From an uncultured Prevotella sp. (lineage in GTDB: Bacteria > Bacteroidota > Bacteroidia > Bacteroidales > Bacteroidaceae), in NCBI GenBank assembly GCA_900546605.1, contig URDV01000089.1:1-8724 (forward strand): a stretch of 8,724 nucleotides of DNA. The letters run 5' to 3'. Every line of letters begins with the position of its first letter. The stretch's first letter is position 1. Of the stretch, positions 1-7,053 are shown one piece after another. The notes under the pieces are model-generated. The model was not told the DNA's origin. It searched no databases and worked only from the letters and a program-made list of their open reading frames with translations. Made by a program: the position numbers and the translations under genes.

Positions 1-31
1 CTTTAACATAATAAGTGGTGTAAAGCATACT

Positions 32-86
32 TACTTGTTAACCTGTCAACTTGTTAACCCGTTAACCTGAAATTCCGCCAACGGGT
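32..86 (+). repeat. GTTAACCT octamer repeat with hairpin, left copy of an inverted pair
   Basis: Positions 37-68 are four tandem octamers: GTTAACCT, GTCAACTT, GTTAACCC, GTTAACCT. They are followed by a unique tail, AATTCCGCCAACGGGT (71-86). AACCCGTT (56-63) can pair with AACGGGTT (80-87) across a 16-nt loop. The whole 55-nt block recurs inverted at 8670-8724 with only three differences (68-70). It lies 44 nt beyond the stop codon of the WYL gene, so it could also serve that transcript as a 3' structure, though no T-tract follows the stem on the minus strand. It looks like a dispersed intergenic repeat; GTTAAC-rich arrays of this kind are, as I recall, common between genes in Bacteroidales, but I could not search for other copies. 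Confidence 0.85.
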
Positions 87-130
87 TGTAATATTATTTT
101 GAACTCTTACTTATTTGTTTGTTGCTTTGC

Positions 131-1030
131 TTATGAAAGTTTCAAGTTCTCAATTCTTTTGCGCATATACATGGCAAATTCGGGTGAATCAACAATTTCA
201 ATGTTTTCATACAGTCCCAACACAAATCGGCCTATGCCCACATAGCTGCACACCTCAGTGTCAAGACGATTGCGTCCATCAGCTTGAACAGATAATTGTC
301 GGGAAGCATCGGGGTACTCTTCAATCAGCACATTGGTCGCCAAAGGGTCGAGTAAGAGCGAAACAGGTACGCGAGCCTCGCCCGTAAAGCCAAACAAGTC
401 ATTAAAGAAAGGGGCATGTTCTGATGTGTGTGACCACAACAAGTCGAGTTGCTCAATGGTGCCAATGCGCGATACTTTGAACGTTTTGTTTAAGTTGCTG
501 GTAAGTTCAAAGCAACGCACCTCGCTGTTTTGGTTAATGAACATGTAGGGCTCAACAATGCGGTTAGACACATTGCCACTTGAGCCAGAATGGTAGTTGC
601 GAAACATCACCACGCGCTGTTCGCGTATGGCTTGAAATATTTGGTTAATGTTTTGTGCTGTTCGGTTATCAGCTCCATGTCGGCATAGTACATCCGTATC
701 GTAAAAGTTAGCTAACTTTTCGCGCAGGTGCCTCACTTCAGGTGTGTTGTCATAAACGGAGTTTAGCACGCGGCTAATGGTCAGAGCTTCGGTTTCATTA
801 AATTGTACTAAGTCGGCCAAGCTTTGAAAGAATGGCGATGTATGGTCAAGTCTGTAGCGGGTTCCTTCTTTTTTAACAATGAACCCCATATTTTTAAATG
901 CGTCAATGTAGCGATAAATAGAACGTTTGCTCATATTGAGCATGTTGCTAACCTCCTCAATGGTTGTTGAGCGATTTTGTGTTAGCATTACCATCAATCG
1001 CAGTTGACGGGCAAATTTATCAAGTTCCAT
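131..1030 (-). CDS. WYL-domain transcriptional regulator (HTH-WYL-WCX)
   Basis: A 299-residue DNA-binding regulator, full length for the family (about 300-330). Residues 5-61 form a helix-turn-helix of the HTH_11/DeoR-like kind; EEVSNMLNMSKRSIYRYIDAF is the two-helix core. Residues 130-195 are the WYL domain, seen from VVMFRNYHSG through IVEPYMF to FKVSRIGTIEQL. Residues 218-297 match the C-terminal extension, with RFVLGLYENIEIVDSPEF. The name-giving W-Y-L stretch is degenerate here (VRCFEL, 171-176). WYL domains are known to bind nucleotides or nucleic acids and to switch regulators in DNA damage, defence and metabolic circuits; the ligand here is unknown. The gene is divergent from the macroglobulin gene and the gap holds several palindromes, so autoregulation and control of that neighbour are likely but inferred. 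The start is the first Met of a standard HTH N-terminus; upstream is AAAAAGGACTGAAC, a weak ribosome site. Confidence 0.9.
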   Translation of the reverse strand: MELDKFARQLRLMVMLTQNRSTTIEEVSNMLNMSKRSIYRYIDAFKNMGFIVKKEGTRYRLDHTSPFFQSLADLVQFNETEALTISRVLNSVYDNTPEVRHLREKLANFYDTDVLCRHGADNRTAQNINQIFQAIREQRVVMFRNYHSGSSGNVSNRIVEPYMFINQNSEVRCFELTSNLNKTFKVSRIGTIEQLDLLWSHTSEHAPFFNDLFGFTGEARVPVSLLLDPLATNVLIEEYPDASRQLSVQADGRNRLDTEVCSYVGIGRFVLGLYENIEIVDSPEFAMYMRKRIENLKLS

Positions 1031-1100
1031 TATTTTTAGTGTTCAGTCCTTTTTACATGCAATAATTTGGTTGCGAATTTACAAACTTTTTTTGTCACTA

Positions 1101-1116
1101 AGGACTTATAAGCCCT
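1101..1116. promoter_or_regulatory. 16-bp imperfect palindrome in divergent region
   Basis: AGGACTTATAAGCCCT is self-complementary in seven of eight base pairs. It sits 71 bp upstream of the WYL regulator start and 105 bp upstream of the macroglobulin start. This symmetry suits a dimeric helix-turn-helix protein, and the adjacent WYL regulator is the simplest candidate. Binding is inferred only. Confidence 0.4.
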
Positions 1117-1125
1117 ATTTCGTGT

Positions 1126-1139
1126 AAAAAGGCCTTTTT
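1126..1139. promoter_or_regulatory. 14-bp perfect palindrome AAAAAGGCCTTTTT
   Basis: A perfect palindrome with seven-base arms and no spacer, followed by three more T (an eight-T run, 1135-1142). It abuts the larger palindrome at 1139. The run of A and T makes chance symmetry more likely than for its neighbour. It could be a protein site, a bent A-tract, or part of a weak terminator-like structure between divergent transcripts. Confidence 0.35.
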
Positions 1140-1159
1140 TTTACCAAATGTTGGTAAAA
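1139..1159. promoter_or_regulatory. candidate operator: perfect inverted repeat over the -33 box
   Basis: TTTTACCAA, a 3-nt spacer ATG, then TTGGTAAAA: nine-base arms with no mismatch. The right arm contains the TTGG (1151-1154) proposed as the -33 element of the macroglobulin promoter, so a bound protein would compete with RNA polymerase. The divergent WYL regulator is the natural candidate ligand. The symmetry is directly visible; the repressor role is inferred. Confidence 0.55.
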
Positions 1160-1181
1160 TGTAAGTTAGTCTATACATTTT
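1151..1181 (+). promoter_or_regulatory. Bacteroidetes-type promoter for the macroglobulin gene
   Basis: TTGG (1151-1154), 19 nt, then TACATTTT (1174-1181) followed by G. The known Bacteroides consensus is TTTG or TTGG, 19-21 nt, TAnnTTTG; one base of the -7 box deviates. Transcription would begin near 1186-1190, leaving a leader of about 30-35 nt before the ATG at 1221. This supports the ATG over the TTG at 1194 as the true start. Confidence 0.55.
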
Positions 1182-1220
1182 GTTGTACATTCGTTGCGTT
1201 CATTCATAAGACAAACCGCT

Positions 1221-4200
1221 ATGAAAAAGATATTAACCCTGGCAGCCTCATTGGCTTTTGTTGCAGGAATTTCAGCTCAAAGTTATGACAAACTATGGGA
1301 ACAGGTGCAACGTGATGCCGAAAAAGACTTGCCGCAGTCGGCCTTAAATGGTGTTGAGCAAATACGCCTCAAGGCTACGACTGAGAACAATGCTACGCAG
1401 TTGCTGCGTGCTTTACTCATGCTGCGCATTTATGGAGGACAAGTATCGCCCGATTCAGCACAAGTTTACGTAAACGACATTGAGCAAATGCTTGCCCAAG
1501 AGCAACAGCCTGTAATGAAAGCCTTGCAGCATGCAGCTTTGGCACAATGTTATGCCTACATGGAGGCTAACGACCGCATAACTGAGCGCGATTATCGTGA
1601 GCGGTCAAAACAACACTTTGCCGCTTCGCTACATGATTTGTCGGCCTTGGCCCAAGTTAAGGTGAATCAATACTTGCCCTTGTTTACGTATCATAAGGAT
1701 AGTAAATACTTTAACAACGACTTGCTACACGTGTTGCTCGATGCCAGCATAGAGTCTGCGTGCTTAAAGCATAGTGAGAAGTCTGAATTGCTAACGCGCG
1801 TCATGAACTTTTACAAAGAGCATGGGGCTGTAGATGCCGCTTTGTTGCTACGCTTACAACTTTACGAACGCAATGAGTCACAGGCTGAAGTAAAGGGGCG
1901 TATAGAAGCATCCACCAATTTTGCCACCCTAAGCAGCTTGAGCCGCGAATACGCAACTTCGCCTATGGTAATAAAGGTATATGAGCAAATAGTTGCACTC
2001 TATGACAATTATGAACGCGAGCAATCACATGCCGCACACAACGATAGTGTGCTTTATGCTTGGGCACAAAAGGGTATAGAACAATGTAGCAAAGGAAGTC
2101 AAGCCAATGTCTTGCGCAACTTTGTGGCACGTGTCACCACACCCTCAGCGCGTATGGAGCATTTGTCTACAACTTACTACCCCCATCAGCAAGTAAGTTG
2201 TCAACTTTCGGCACGTAACCTAACACAAGTTGAATTGCGTATGGTGCGTTTGTTCAATAGCCAACGTGAGTTACGCAGTCATGAGGGCTGCCGTTTGCAA
2301 TCGCTGGCTGCTCGGCAGCACCATGCCGAATGGCAAATGTCGCACACGTTTGCTCCTGCAGCAGCTTACGCATGGCAGTCAGATAGTTTGCAATTCACCT
2401 TACCCAACGAGCCTGGCATTTACTATGTTGAGTTAAAGGCCAATGGCAAACACCTTGATGGAGCCACCCTGAACGTAACGAGTTTAGCTGCCCTAAAGTT
2501 AGCCACTGCCAATGGGAAAAATCGCGTTACAGTGGTAAATAGTCAAACAGGAACTCCCGTAGCAGGAGCGCAAATAACAGCATACCAATATAATCGTTGG
2601 GACAGTAAAAATCCTAAGTTGCAGCAACTAAAGGTATATGTTGCCGACGAAAAGGGAGAGGTAAACATCATGAGCAATTCCAATGCTTACGATGTACTTT
2701 ATGGCCTTTCAAGTGGCAAAGACCAAGCAGCCGAACTCTTTAGCCTTAACCATTTACGCTATTATAACAACACCAATAGCTCGAAAGCTGCCACAAAAGT
2801 GCAGCTTTACACCGATCGTGCCATTTATAGACCAGGGCAAAAGGTGCAATTCACGGGCGTGGTGTTTACCCATCAAGGTGATGATTACAAAACTGAGAGC
2901 GACTATAAAATCAACCTACAATTGCGCAATGCCAACCGCAAGGTCATTGACTCGTTGCTTGTTAGTACCGATGAGTGGGGAACTTTTAGTGGTAGTTTTG
3001 TGTTGCCAGCACAATGCTTAACAGGCAATTTTACGCTGCAAACCACCCAGTGTAGCAGTTCGGCCACACACACCTTTAAGGTCGAGGAGTACAAGCGTCC
3101 CACCTTTACGACCGAAACAAAGCCCGTTAGTGAAGCCTATAGTTTGGGCGACACGGTACGTGTTGAGGGAGTGGCCCAAACTTATAGTGGAGTGCCTATA
3201 GCCGGCGCACGGGTGCAGTATACCGTGCAACGCTCAGCTTGGTACTTTTGGGATGATGATGAGTTTACCCCACAATCGGGCGAAACCATCACCCAAGCCG
3301 ATGGCCATTTCACTTTACCCATGTGGTTAGCTCCCCCTGCTGAGGGAGTAGCTCCATCACGCTACAATCGTTACACCTACACTCTGCATTATACCATTAC
3401 GGCCGACAATGGTGAAACGGTTCAAGGTTCAGCTGCTTTGGCCGCAGCCACTCATGCTGCATGGCTCACAGCCGATGTTCCAACCACCTTGTGTCGTGAG
3501 CAAGGCAAGCCCTTGCCCATGTTTACTATTCAGCAGCTAAATGCATCGGGGCAGACAATGCCAGCACATGGCACCTACACCTTGCGTAAGGGTGACACCG
3601 ACTATGCACAAGGAACCTTTGAAGCGGGACATCCCTTCAAAGTAGATGCTTTAGCCACATTGCCTTCGGGCAAATACGTATTGCGTTATAGCACAGAGGC
3701 TGCTGCTGCCGACTCGGCAGAGGTGTTAGTGTTTAGCTATACCGATAAACAACCTGCTGATGTACAATCGCCCTTATTCTTTTATAACGAAAAGAACGAG
3801 CAAACGGGTAGCGTAAAGGTAGTTTATGGCTCGCCATGCAAACAAGCCACCTTGTTTGTTGACGTGGTAGCAGGCAACCGCATTGTTGATAGCCAACGAA
3901 TAACTTGTAGCAACGAGTTACGCCATTTTGACTTTAACTATAAAGAACTTTATGGCGATGGCGCTCGCTTGCTAATAGCCATGATGCATGAGGGACATCT
4001 TTATACCGCTGAAACTGAAGTGGTAAAACCCACCCCCAACAAGCAATTGCTTTTGCAGTGGAACACCTTCCGCTCACGTCTTACACCAGGGCAGAATGAG
4101 GAGTGGGTGTTACAAGTAAGTCACCCCGATGGCACACCTGCCCAAGCGCAGTTGGCTGCATGCCTATATGATGCCTCGCTCGATGCATTGGCCAAGAGCC

Positions 4201-6806
4201 GATGGGCCGACTACGCTGTAACCTTTAGTCGCTTCTTGCCTCAAGTGTTATGGAGCAGCAATGCGTCTGCTTATAACACATCATTATGGGGCAGTTTGTC
4301 GCCCAAAATGTTAGCAACACGTACCCTTCATTTTAGTTCGTGGCGCAGCGAACTGTTTGATGATTATGCAAACAAAGACTATGCATTAAACATGATAGAG
4401 GCTGCGGGGCCGCGTCCCATGCGAGCTTTGGCCAATGTGGGTGTGTCCCATGAGGCAAAGAATGCACTTGCTGACAGGCAAGAGGTGCGCTTGTACAAGC
4501 AAACCTCAGTAAATCCACAGGTAGCAATGGGGGAGAGCATGAGTGCAACACCGCGCAGCAACTTTGCCGAAACTGCCTTTTTCCGTCCAGCCCTGCGTAC
4601 CAACCAACAGGGGCAAGTGAGCATAGCCTTTACCTTGCCCGAAAGCATGACGCAATGGAACTTTTGTGCCTTGGCGCACGATAGGCAAATGAACTACGGA
4701 CGCATTGACACTACAGTTGTGGCACGCAAGGAATTTATGGTAGAACCAGCATTGCCTCGCTTTTTGCGTAAAGGCGATAAGGCAGACTTGCCCGTTAAGG
4801 TGACCAATTTATCAAACCATGTCATAAAGGCTACGTTGCAGCTCACGCTAAGCAGTGTTACTGACAAAGCCCCAGTGTTTAAAGCCACACAACCCATACA
4901 GTTGGCTGCGGGCGAAAGCCAAGTGTACACCATAGCTTACGATGCTGCTCAAGCTGAGGGTTTGCTGGTGTGTCGCACAACGGCACAAGGTAGCGGATTT
5001 AGTGATGGCGAAGAACATTATCTACCCATTTTAACCACCGATGTCAAAGTTACGCGCACTCTGCCCTTTTCGTTCACCCAAAAGGGAGTGTATAATTTGT
5101 CAACAGACACCCTGTTCAATGTGAGGGGAGCTACCCATCGTGCCTTAACCATTGAACTATCGTCAAATCCCACTTGGTATGCGGTGACAGCGTTGCCTGC
5201 ATTGTCGGCCACCCAAGGTAACTTAAACGCTATTGAATGGGCTACAAACTATTATGTATGGACCATTGCGCAGCACATAGTGCAGTGCCATCCTGAGGTA
5301 GAGCAATTAGTAAAGCGTAATGCCCATGAGGTGGAGCAGCTCACTGCTTTAAAAACGGAAGGGTTAACAGATGCCACCCCCTGGTTGCAGCAAGCTGAGA
5401 GTGAAAAACAGCGGACAGCAGCCTTGCGCCACCTGTTCGATGCTGATGCGGCTGCAGCCACCCTTTACACCGCAGTTGACAAGCTAAAGGCGTTGCAACA
5501 ACCCGATGGCTCATTCAGTTGGTTCCCTGGCATGAGTGGCAATGCGTGGATAACCACTGATGTAGCCATACTCATAGCACGGAGCGAACGGCTTACGCTG
5601 TCGCAGCATGCGCGCATGCATCTCTTGCTTGCGCAAGCCTTTGGTTACTTGCAAAAGCAAGTGGCTGAGCAGGTAACTGAGATGAAGCGCACAGAACATC
5701 AGCTTAAAACAACCTTAGTGCCTTCAGAGTTGCAGTTACGTTACCTTTATTTGCGCACCATTATGCAGCAAAAGCCCGATGCTGATGCTCGTTACTTGTT
5801 GCAGCGTGCTGCCACTATGCGTCATCAACTCACCATGTATGGCAAGGCGCTCACAGCCATCGTGCTGTCTGAAGCAGGGTATAGTGATGAGGCAAAACTG
5901 TCAATGAAAAGCTTGTTAGAACACACCGTGACTCACCCTAACATGGGACGTTACTTTGACACACCACGTGCCGAATGGTCATGGCGCTCTTATCGTATAC
6001 CTACCCAGTGTGCAGCTATTGAGGCTTTACACTATTTTGGCAATGATGCAGCAGCTAATGAGTTGCGTTTGTGGTTGTTACAAGCCAAGCGTACACAAAT
6101 GTGGGAAACCTCACGTGCCACCACCGATGCGGTGTATGCACTCTTAATGAGCAACGATTCTACTACCATCCTGCCTACCACACAGCATGAGCCTCTTTAT
6201 TATACCTTATATAATAACAAGCGGATAGTGGGCTTTAATGCGCCTCGTGAAACCGAAGTGGCAGCAACGGTGGGGTACATAAAGCAAGCTTACACTGACG
6301 AGTCTGCCCTTGGGGCTACGCGCCTTAAGGTTGACAAGCGCACCGATGGCTTGTCGTGGGGTTGTGCCTATGCCACCTTTATGGCACCTGCAAGCGAGGT
6401 GAAAACTGAGGGCAAGGGCTTGTTACTAACCCATAGCTTTGAGGTAAAACAAGGCAATGAGTGGGTGCCGCTCAATGATGTGGCGCAATGCAAAAAGGGC
6501 GACCATGTGCGTCAAGTGTTTACGCTCACGGCCGACCGCGATTATGACTTTGTGTCGCTCACAGCTGCTCGCTCAGCTAATTTAGTTCCTCAACATCCCC
6601 TGTCGGGTTATGATGCGCAGATTGATTTGCCTGCTTATCGTGCTGTACGCGATGCACAGACCGATTATTTTATTGAAAAGTTAAGCAAAGGGACACATCG
6701 TTTTGTCGAGGAATACTTTGTTGATCGCACAGGGCATTACACCCAAGGCATATCACATGTAGTGTGTGTGTATGCGCCTGAATTTCAAGCGTGGAGCCAA
6801 CAATAG
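1221..6806 (+). CDS. secreted alpha-2-macroglobulin family protein lacking the thioester motif
   Basis: 1861 residues, an expected size for Bacteroidales macroglobulins and longer than the E. coli ones. The frame is open back to a TTG at 1194, but the ATG at 1221 begins a clean signal peptide (MKK, hydrophobic 4-17, likely cut at SA|Q, 19/20); there is no lipobox Cys. Residues 20-330 are mainly helical and unrecognised. Beta macroglobulin domains follow: MG2 at about 525-625 (YTDRAIYRPG, 530-539; VEEYKRPTF, 621-629), a bait-side domain at about 850-1060, a candidate bait at 1065-1113, and the A2M domain at 1114-1205 (NFAETAFF; PRFLRKGD, 1179-1186). The helical thioester-type domain runs about 1300-1650 (QQPDGSFSWFPG from 1426), and the C-terminal macroglobulin domain is 1735-1861. 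Where YPYxCxEQ is expected, it reads LPALSATQGNLNAIEW (1325-1340), with no Cys or Gln pair. The known role of the family is to trap proteases after bait cleavage; here capture would have to be non-covalent. No pbpC neighbour is present in the window. Confidence 0.93.
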   Translation: MKKILTLAASLAFVAGISAQSYDKLWEQVQRDAEKDLPQSALNGVEQIRLKATTENNATQLLRALLMLRIYGGQVSPDSAQVYVNDIEQMLAQEQQPVMKALQHAALAQCYAYMEANDRITERDYRERSKQHFAASLHDLSALAQVKVNQYLPLFTYHKDSKYFNNDLLHVLLDASIESACLKHSEKSELLTRVMNFYKEHGAVDAALLLRLQLYERNESQAEVKGRIEASTNFATLSSLSREYATSPMVIKVYEQIVALYDNYEREQSHAAHNDSVLYAWAQKGIEQCSKGSQANVLRNFVARVTTPSARMEHLSTTYYPHQQVSCQLSARNLTQVELRMVRLFNSQRELRSHEGCRLQSLAARQHHAEWQMSHTFAPAAAYAWQSDSLQFTLPNEPGIYYVELKANGKHLDGATLNVTSLAALKLATANGKNRVTVVNSQTGTPVAGAQITAYQYNRWDSKNPKLQQLKVYVADEKGEVNIMSNSNAYDVLYGLSSGKDQAAELFSLNHLRYYNNTNSSKAATKVQLYTDRAIYRPGQKVQFTGVVFTHQGDDYKTESDYKINLQLRNANRKVIDSLLVSTDEWGTFSGSFVLPAQCLTGNFTLQTTQCSSSATHTFKVEEYKRPTFTTETKPVSEAYSLGDTVRVEGVAQTYSGVPIAGARVQYTVQRSAWYFWDDDEFTPQSGETITQADGHFTLPMWLAPPAEGVAPSRYNRYTYTLHYTITADNGETVQGSAALAAATHAAWLTADVPTTLCREQGKPLPMFTIQQLNASGQTMPAHGTYTLRKGDTDYAQGTFEAGHPFKVDALATLPSGKYVLRYSTEAAAADSAEVLVFSYTDKQPADVQSPLFFYNEKNEQTGSVKVVYGSPCKQATLFVDVVAGNRIVDSQRITCSNELRHFDFNYKELYGDGARLLIAMMHEGHLYTAETEVVKPTPNKQLLLQWNTFRSRLTPGQNEEWVLQVSHPDGTPAQAQLAACLYDASLDALAKSRWADYAVTFSRFLPQVLWSSNASAYNTSLWGSLSPKMLATRTLHFSSWRSELFDDYANKDYALNMIEAAGPRPMRALANVGVSHEAKNALADRQEVRLYKQTSVNPQVAMGESMSATPRSNFAETAFFRPALRTNQQGQVSIAFTLPESMTQWNFCALAHDRQMNYGRIDTTVVARKEFMVEPALPRFLRKGDKADLPVKVTNLSNHVIKATLQLTLSSVTDKAPVFKATQPIQLAAGESQVYTIAYDAAQAEGLLVCRTTAQGSGFSDGEEHYLPILTTDVKVTRTLPFSFTQKGVYNLSTDTLFNVRGATHRALTIELSSNPTWYAVTALPALSATQGNLNAIEWATNYYVWTIAQHIVQCHPEVEQLVKRNAHEVEQLTALKTEGLTDATPWLQQAESEKQRTAALRHLFDADAAAATLYTAVDKLKALQQPDGSFSWFPGMSGNAWITTDVAILIARSERLTLSQHARMHLLLAQAFGYLQKQVAEQVTEMKRTEHQLKTTLVPSELQLRYLYLRTIMQQKPDADARYLLQRAATMRHQLTMYGKALTAIVLSEAGYSDEAKLSMKSLLEHTVTHPNMGRYFDTPRAEWSWRSYRIPTQCAAIEALHYFGNDAAANELRLWLLQAKRTQMWETSRATTDAVYALLMSNDSTTILPTTQHEPLYYTLYNNKRIVGFNAPRETEVAATVGYIKQAYTDESALGATRLKVDKRTDGLSWGCAYATFMAPASEVKTEGKGLLLTHSFEVKQGNEWVPLNDVAQCKKGDHVRQVFTLTADRDYDFVSLTAARSANLVPQHPLSGYDAQIDLPAYRAVRDAQTDYFIEKLSKGTHRFVEEYFVDRTGHYTQGISHVVCVYAPEFQAWSQQ

Positions 6807-6847
6807 CACAGGGCTTTGTTGGCTGAGTGCGAATAAGCACACATAAC

Positions 6848-6900
6848 ACAGCTTCCACCAACCTTCACTCGTTAAAAGAGTGGCGGAAGGTGGAAGCTGT
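6848..6900 (+). terminator. strong hairpin after the macroglobulin gene, terminator-like
   Basis: ACAGCTTCCACC (6848-6859) pairs perfectly with GGTGGAAGCTGT (6889-6900). Inside, CACTC (6866-6870) pairs with GAGTG (6878-6882) around the loop GTTAAAA, separated from the outer stem by a small internal loop. The hairpin starts 41 nt after the stop codon and is followed by TATTTGTTTG, a loose T-rich tract. It lies between convergent genes, so it may shield both, but on the minus strand no T-tract follows. The remaining gap, 6901-7053, holds no gene, tRNA or further structure I can support. Confidence 0.65.
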
Positions 6901-7053
6901 TATTTGTTTGAGGCCGAATGGCCAGTGTGTTGGTGATTGCTCAAAGCATGCAAACTTGGTAGTTCGCTTTCTCGGGCTTTGTACTACTTGTGTGTTCTGC
7001 GGTAAGCGGTAGAATGAAAAAAACTCGGGCAAAACAACATACCTACTTAGCCA

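Noticed and set aside
37..68. CRISPR array
   Set aside because: The units are eight bases long with no spacers, and no cas gene is present.
115..548. Plus-strand reading frames of 71-90 codons opposite the WYL gene
   Set aside because: They are antisense shadows of a well-supported coding region with no family resemblance or start signals.
1194..1220. Upstream TTG start giving nine extra residues to the macroglobulin
   Set aside because: The ATG at 1221 starts a textbook signal peptide and the proposed promoter would start transcription close to 1186-1190, leaving almost no leader for the TTG.
4333..5699. Several minus-strand reading frames of 60-89 codons inside the macroglobulin gene
   Set aside because: They are antisense shadows created by codon bias in a long gene; the plus-strand frame has clear domains throughout.
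6827..7012. Small plus-strand reading frame of 61 codons in the convergent gap
   Set aside because: It starts with GTG, runs straight through the terminator hairpin, has no ribosome site and resembles no protein I know.
6901..7053. Possible tRNA or small RNA in the convergent gap
   Set aside because: No cloverleaf, CCA end or second stable hairpin could be found; a repeated CTCGGGC (6972-6978 and 7024-7030) is too short to mean anything.
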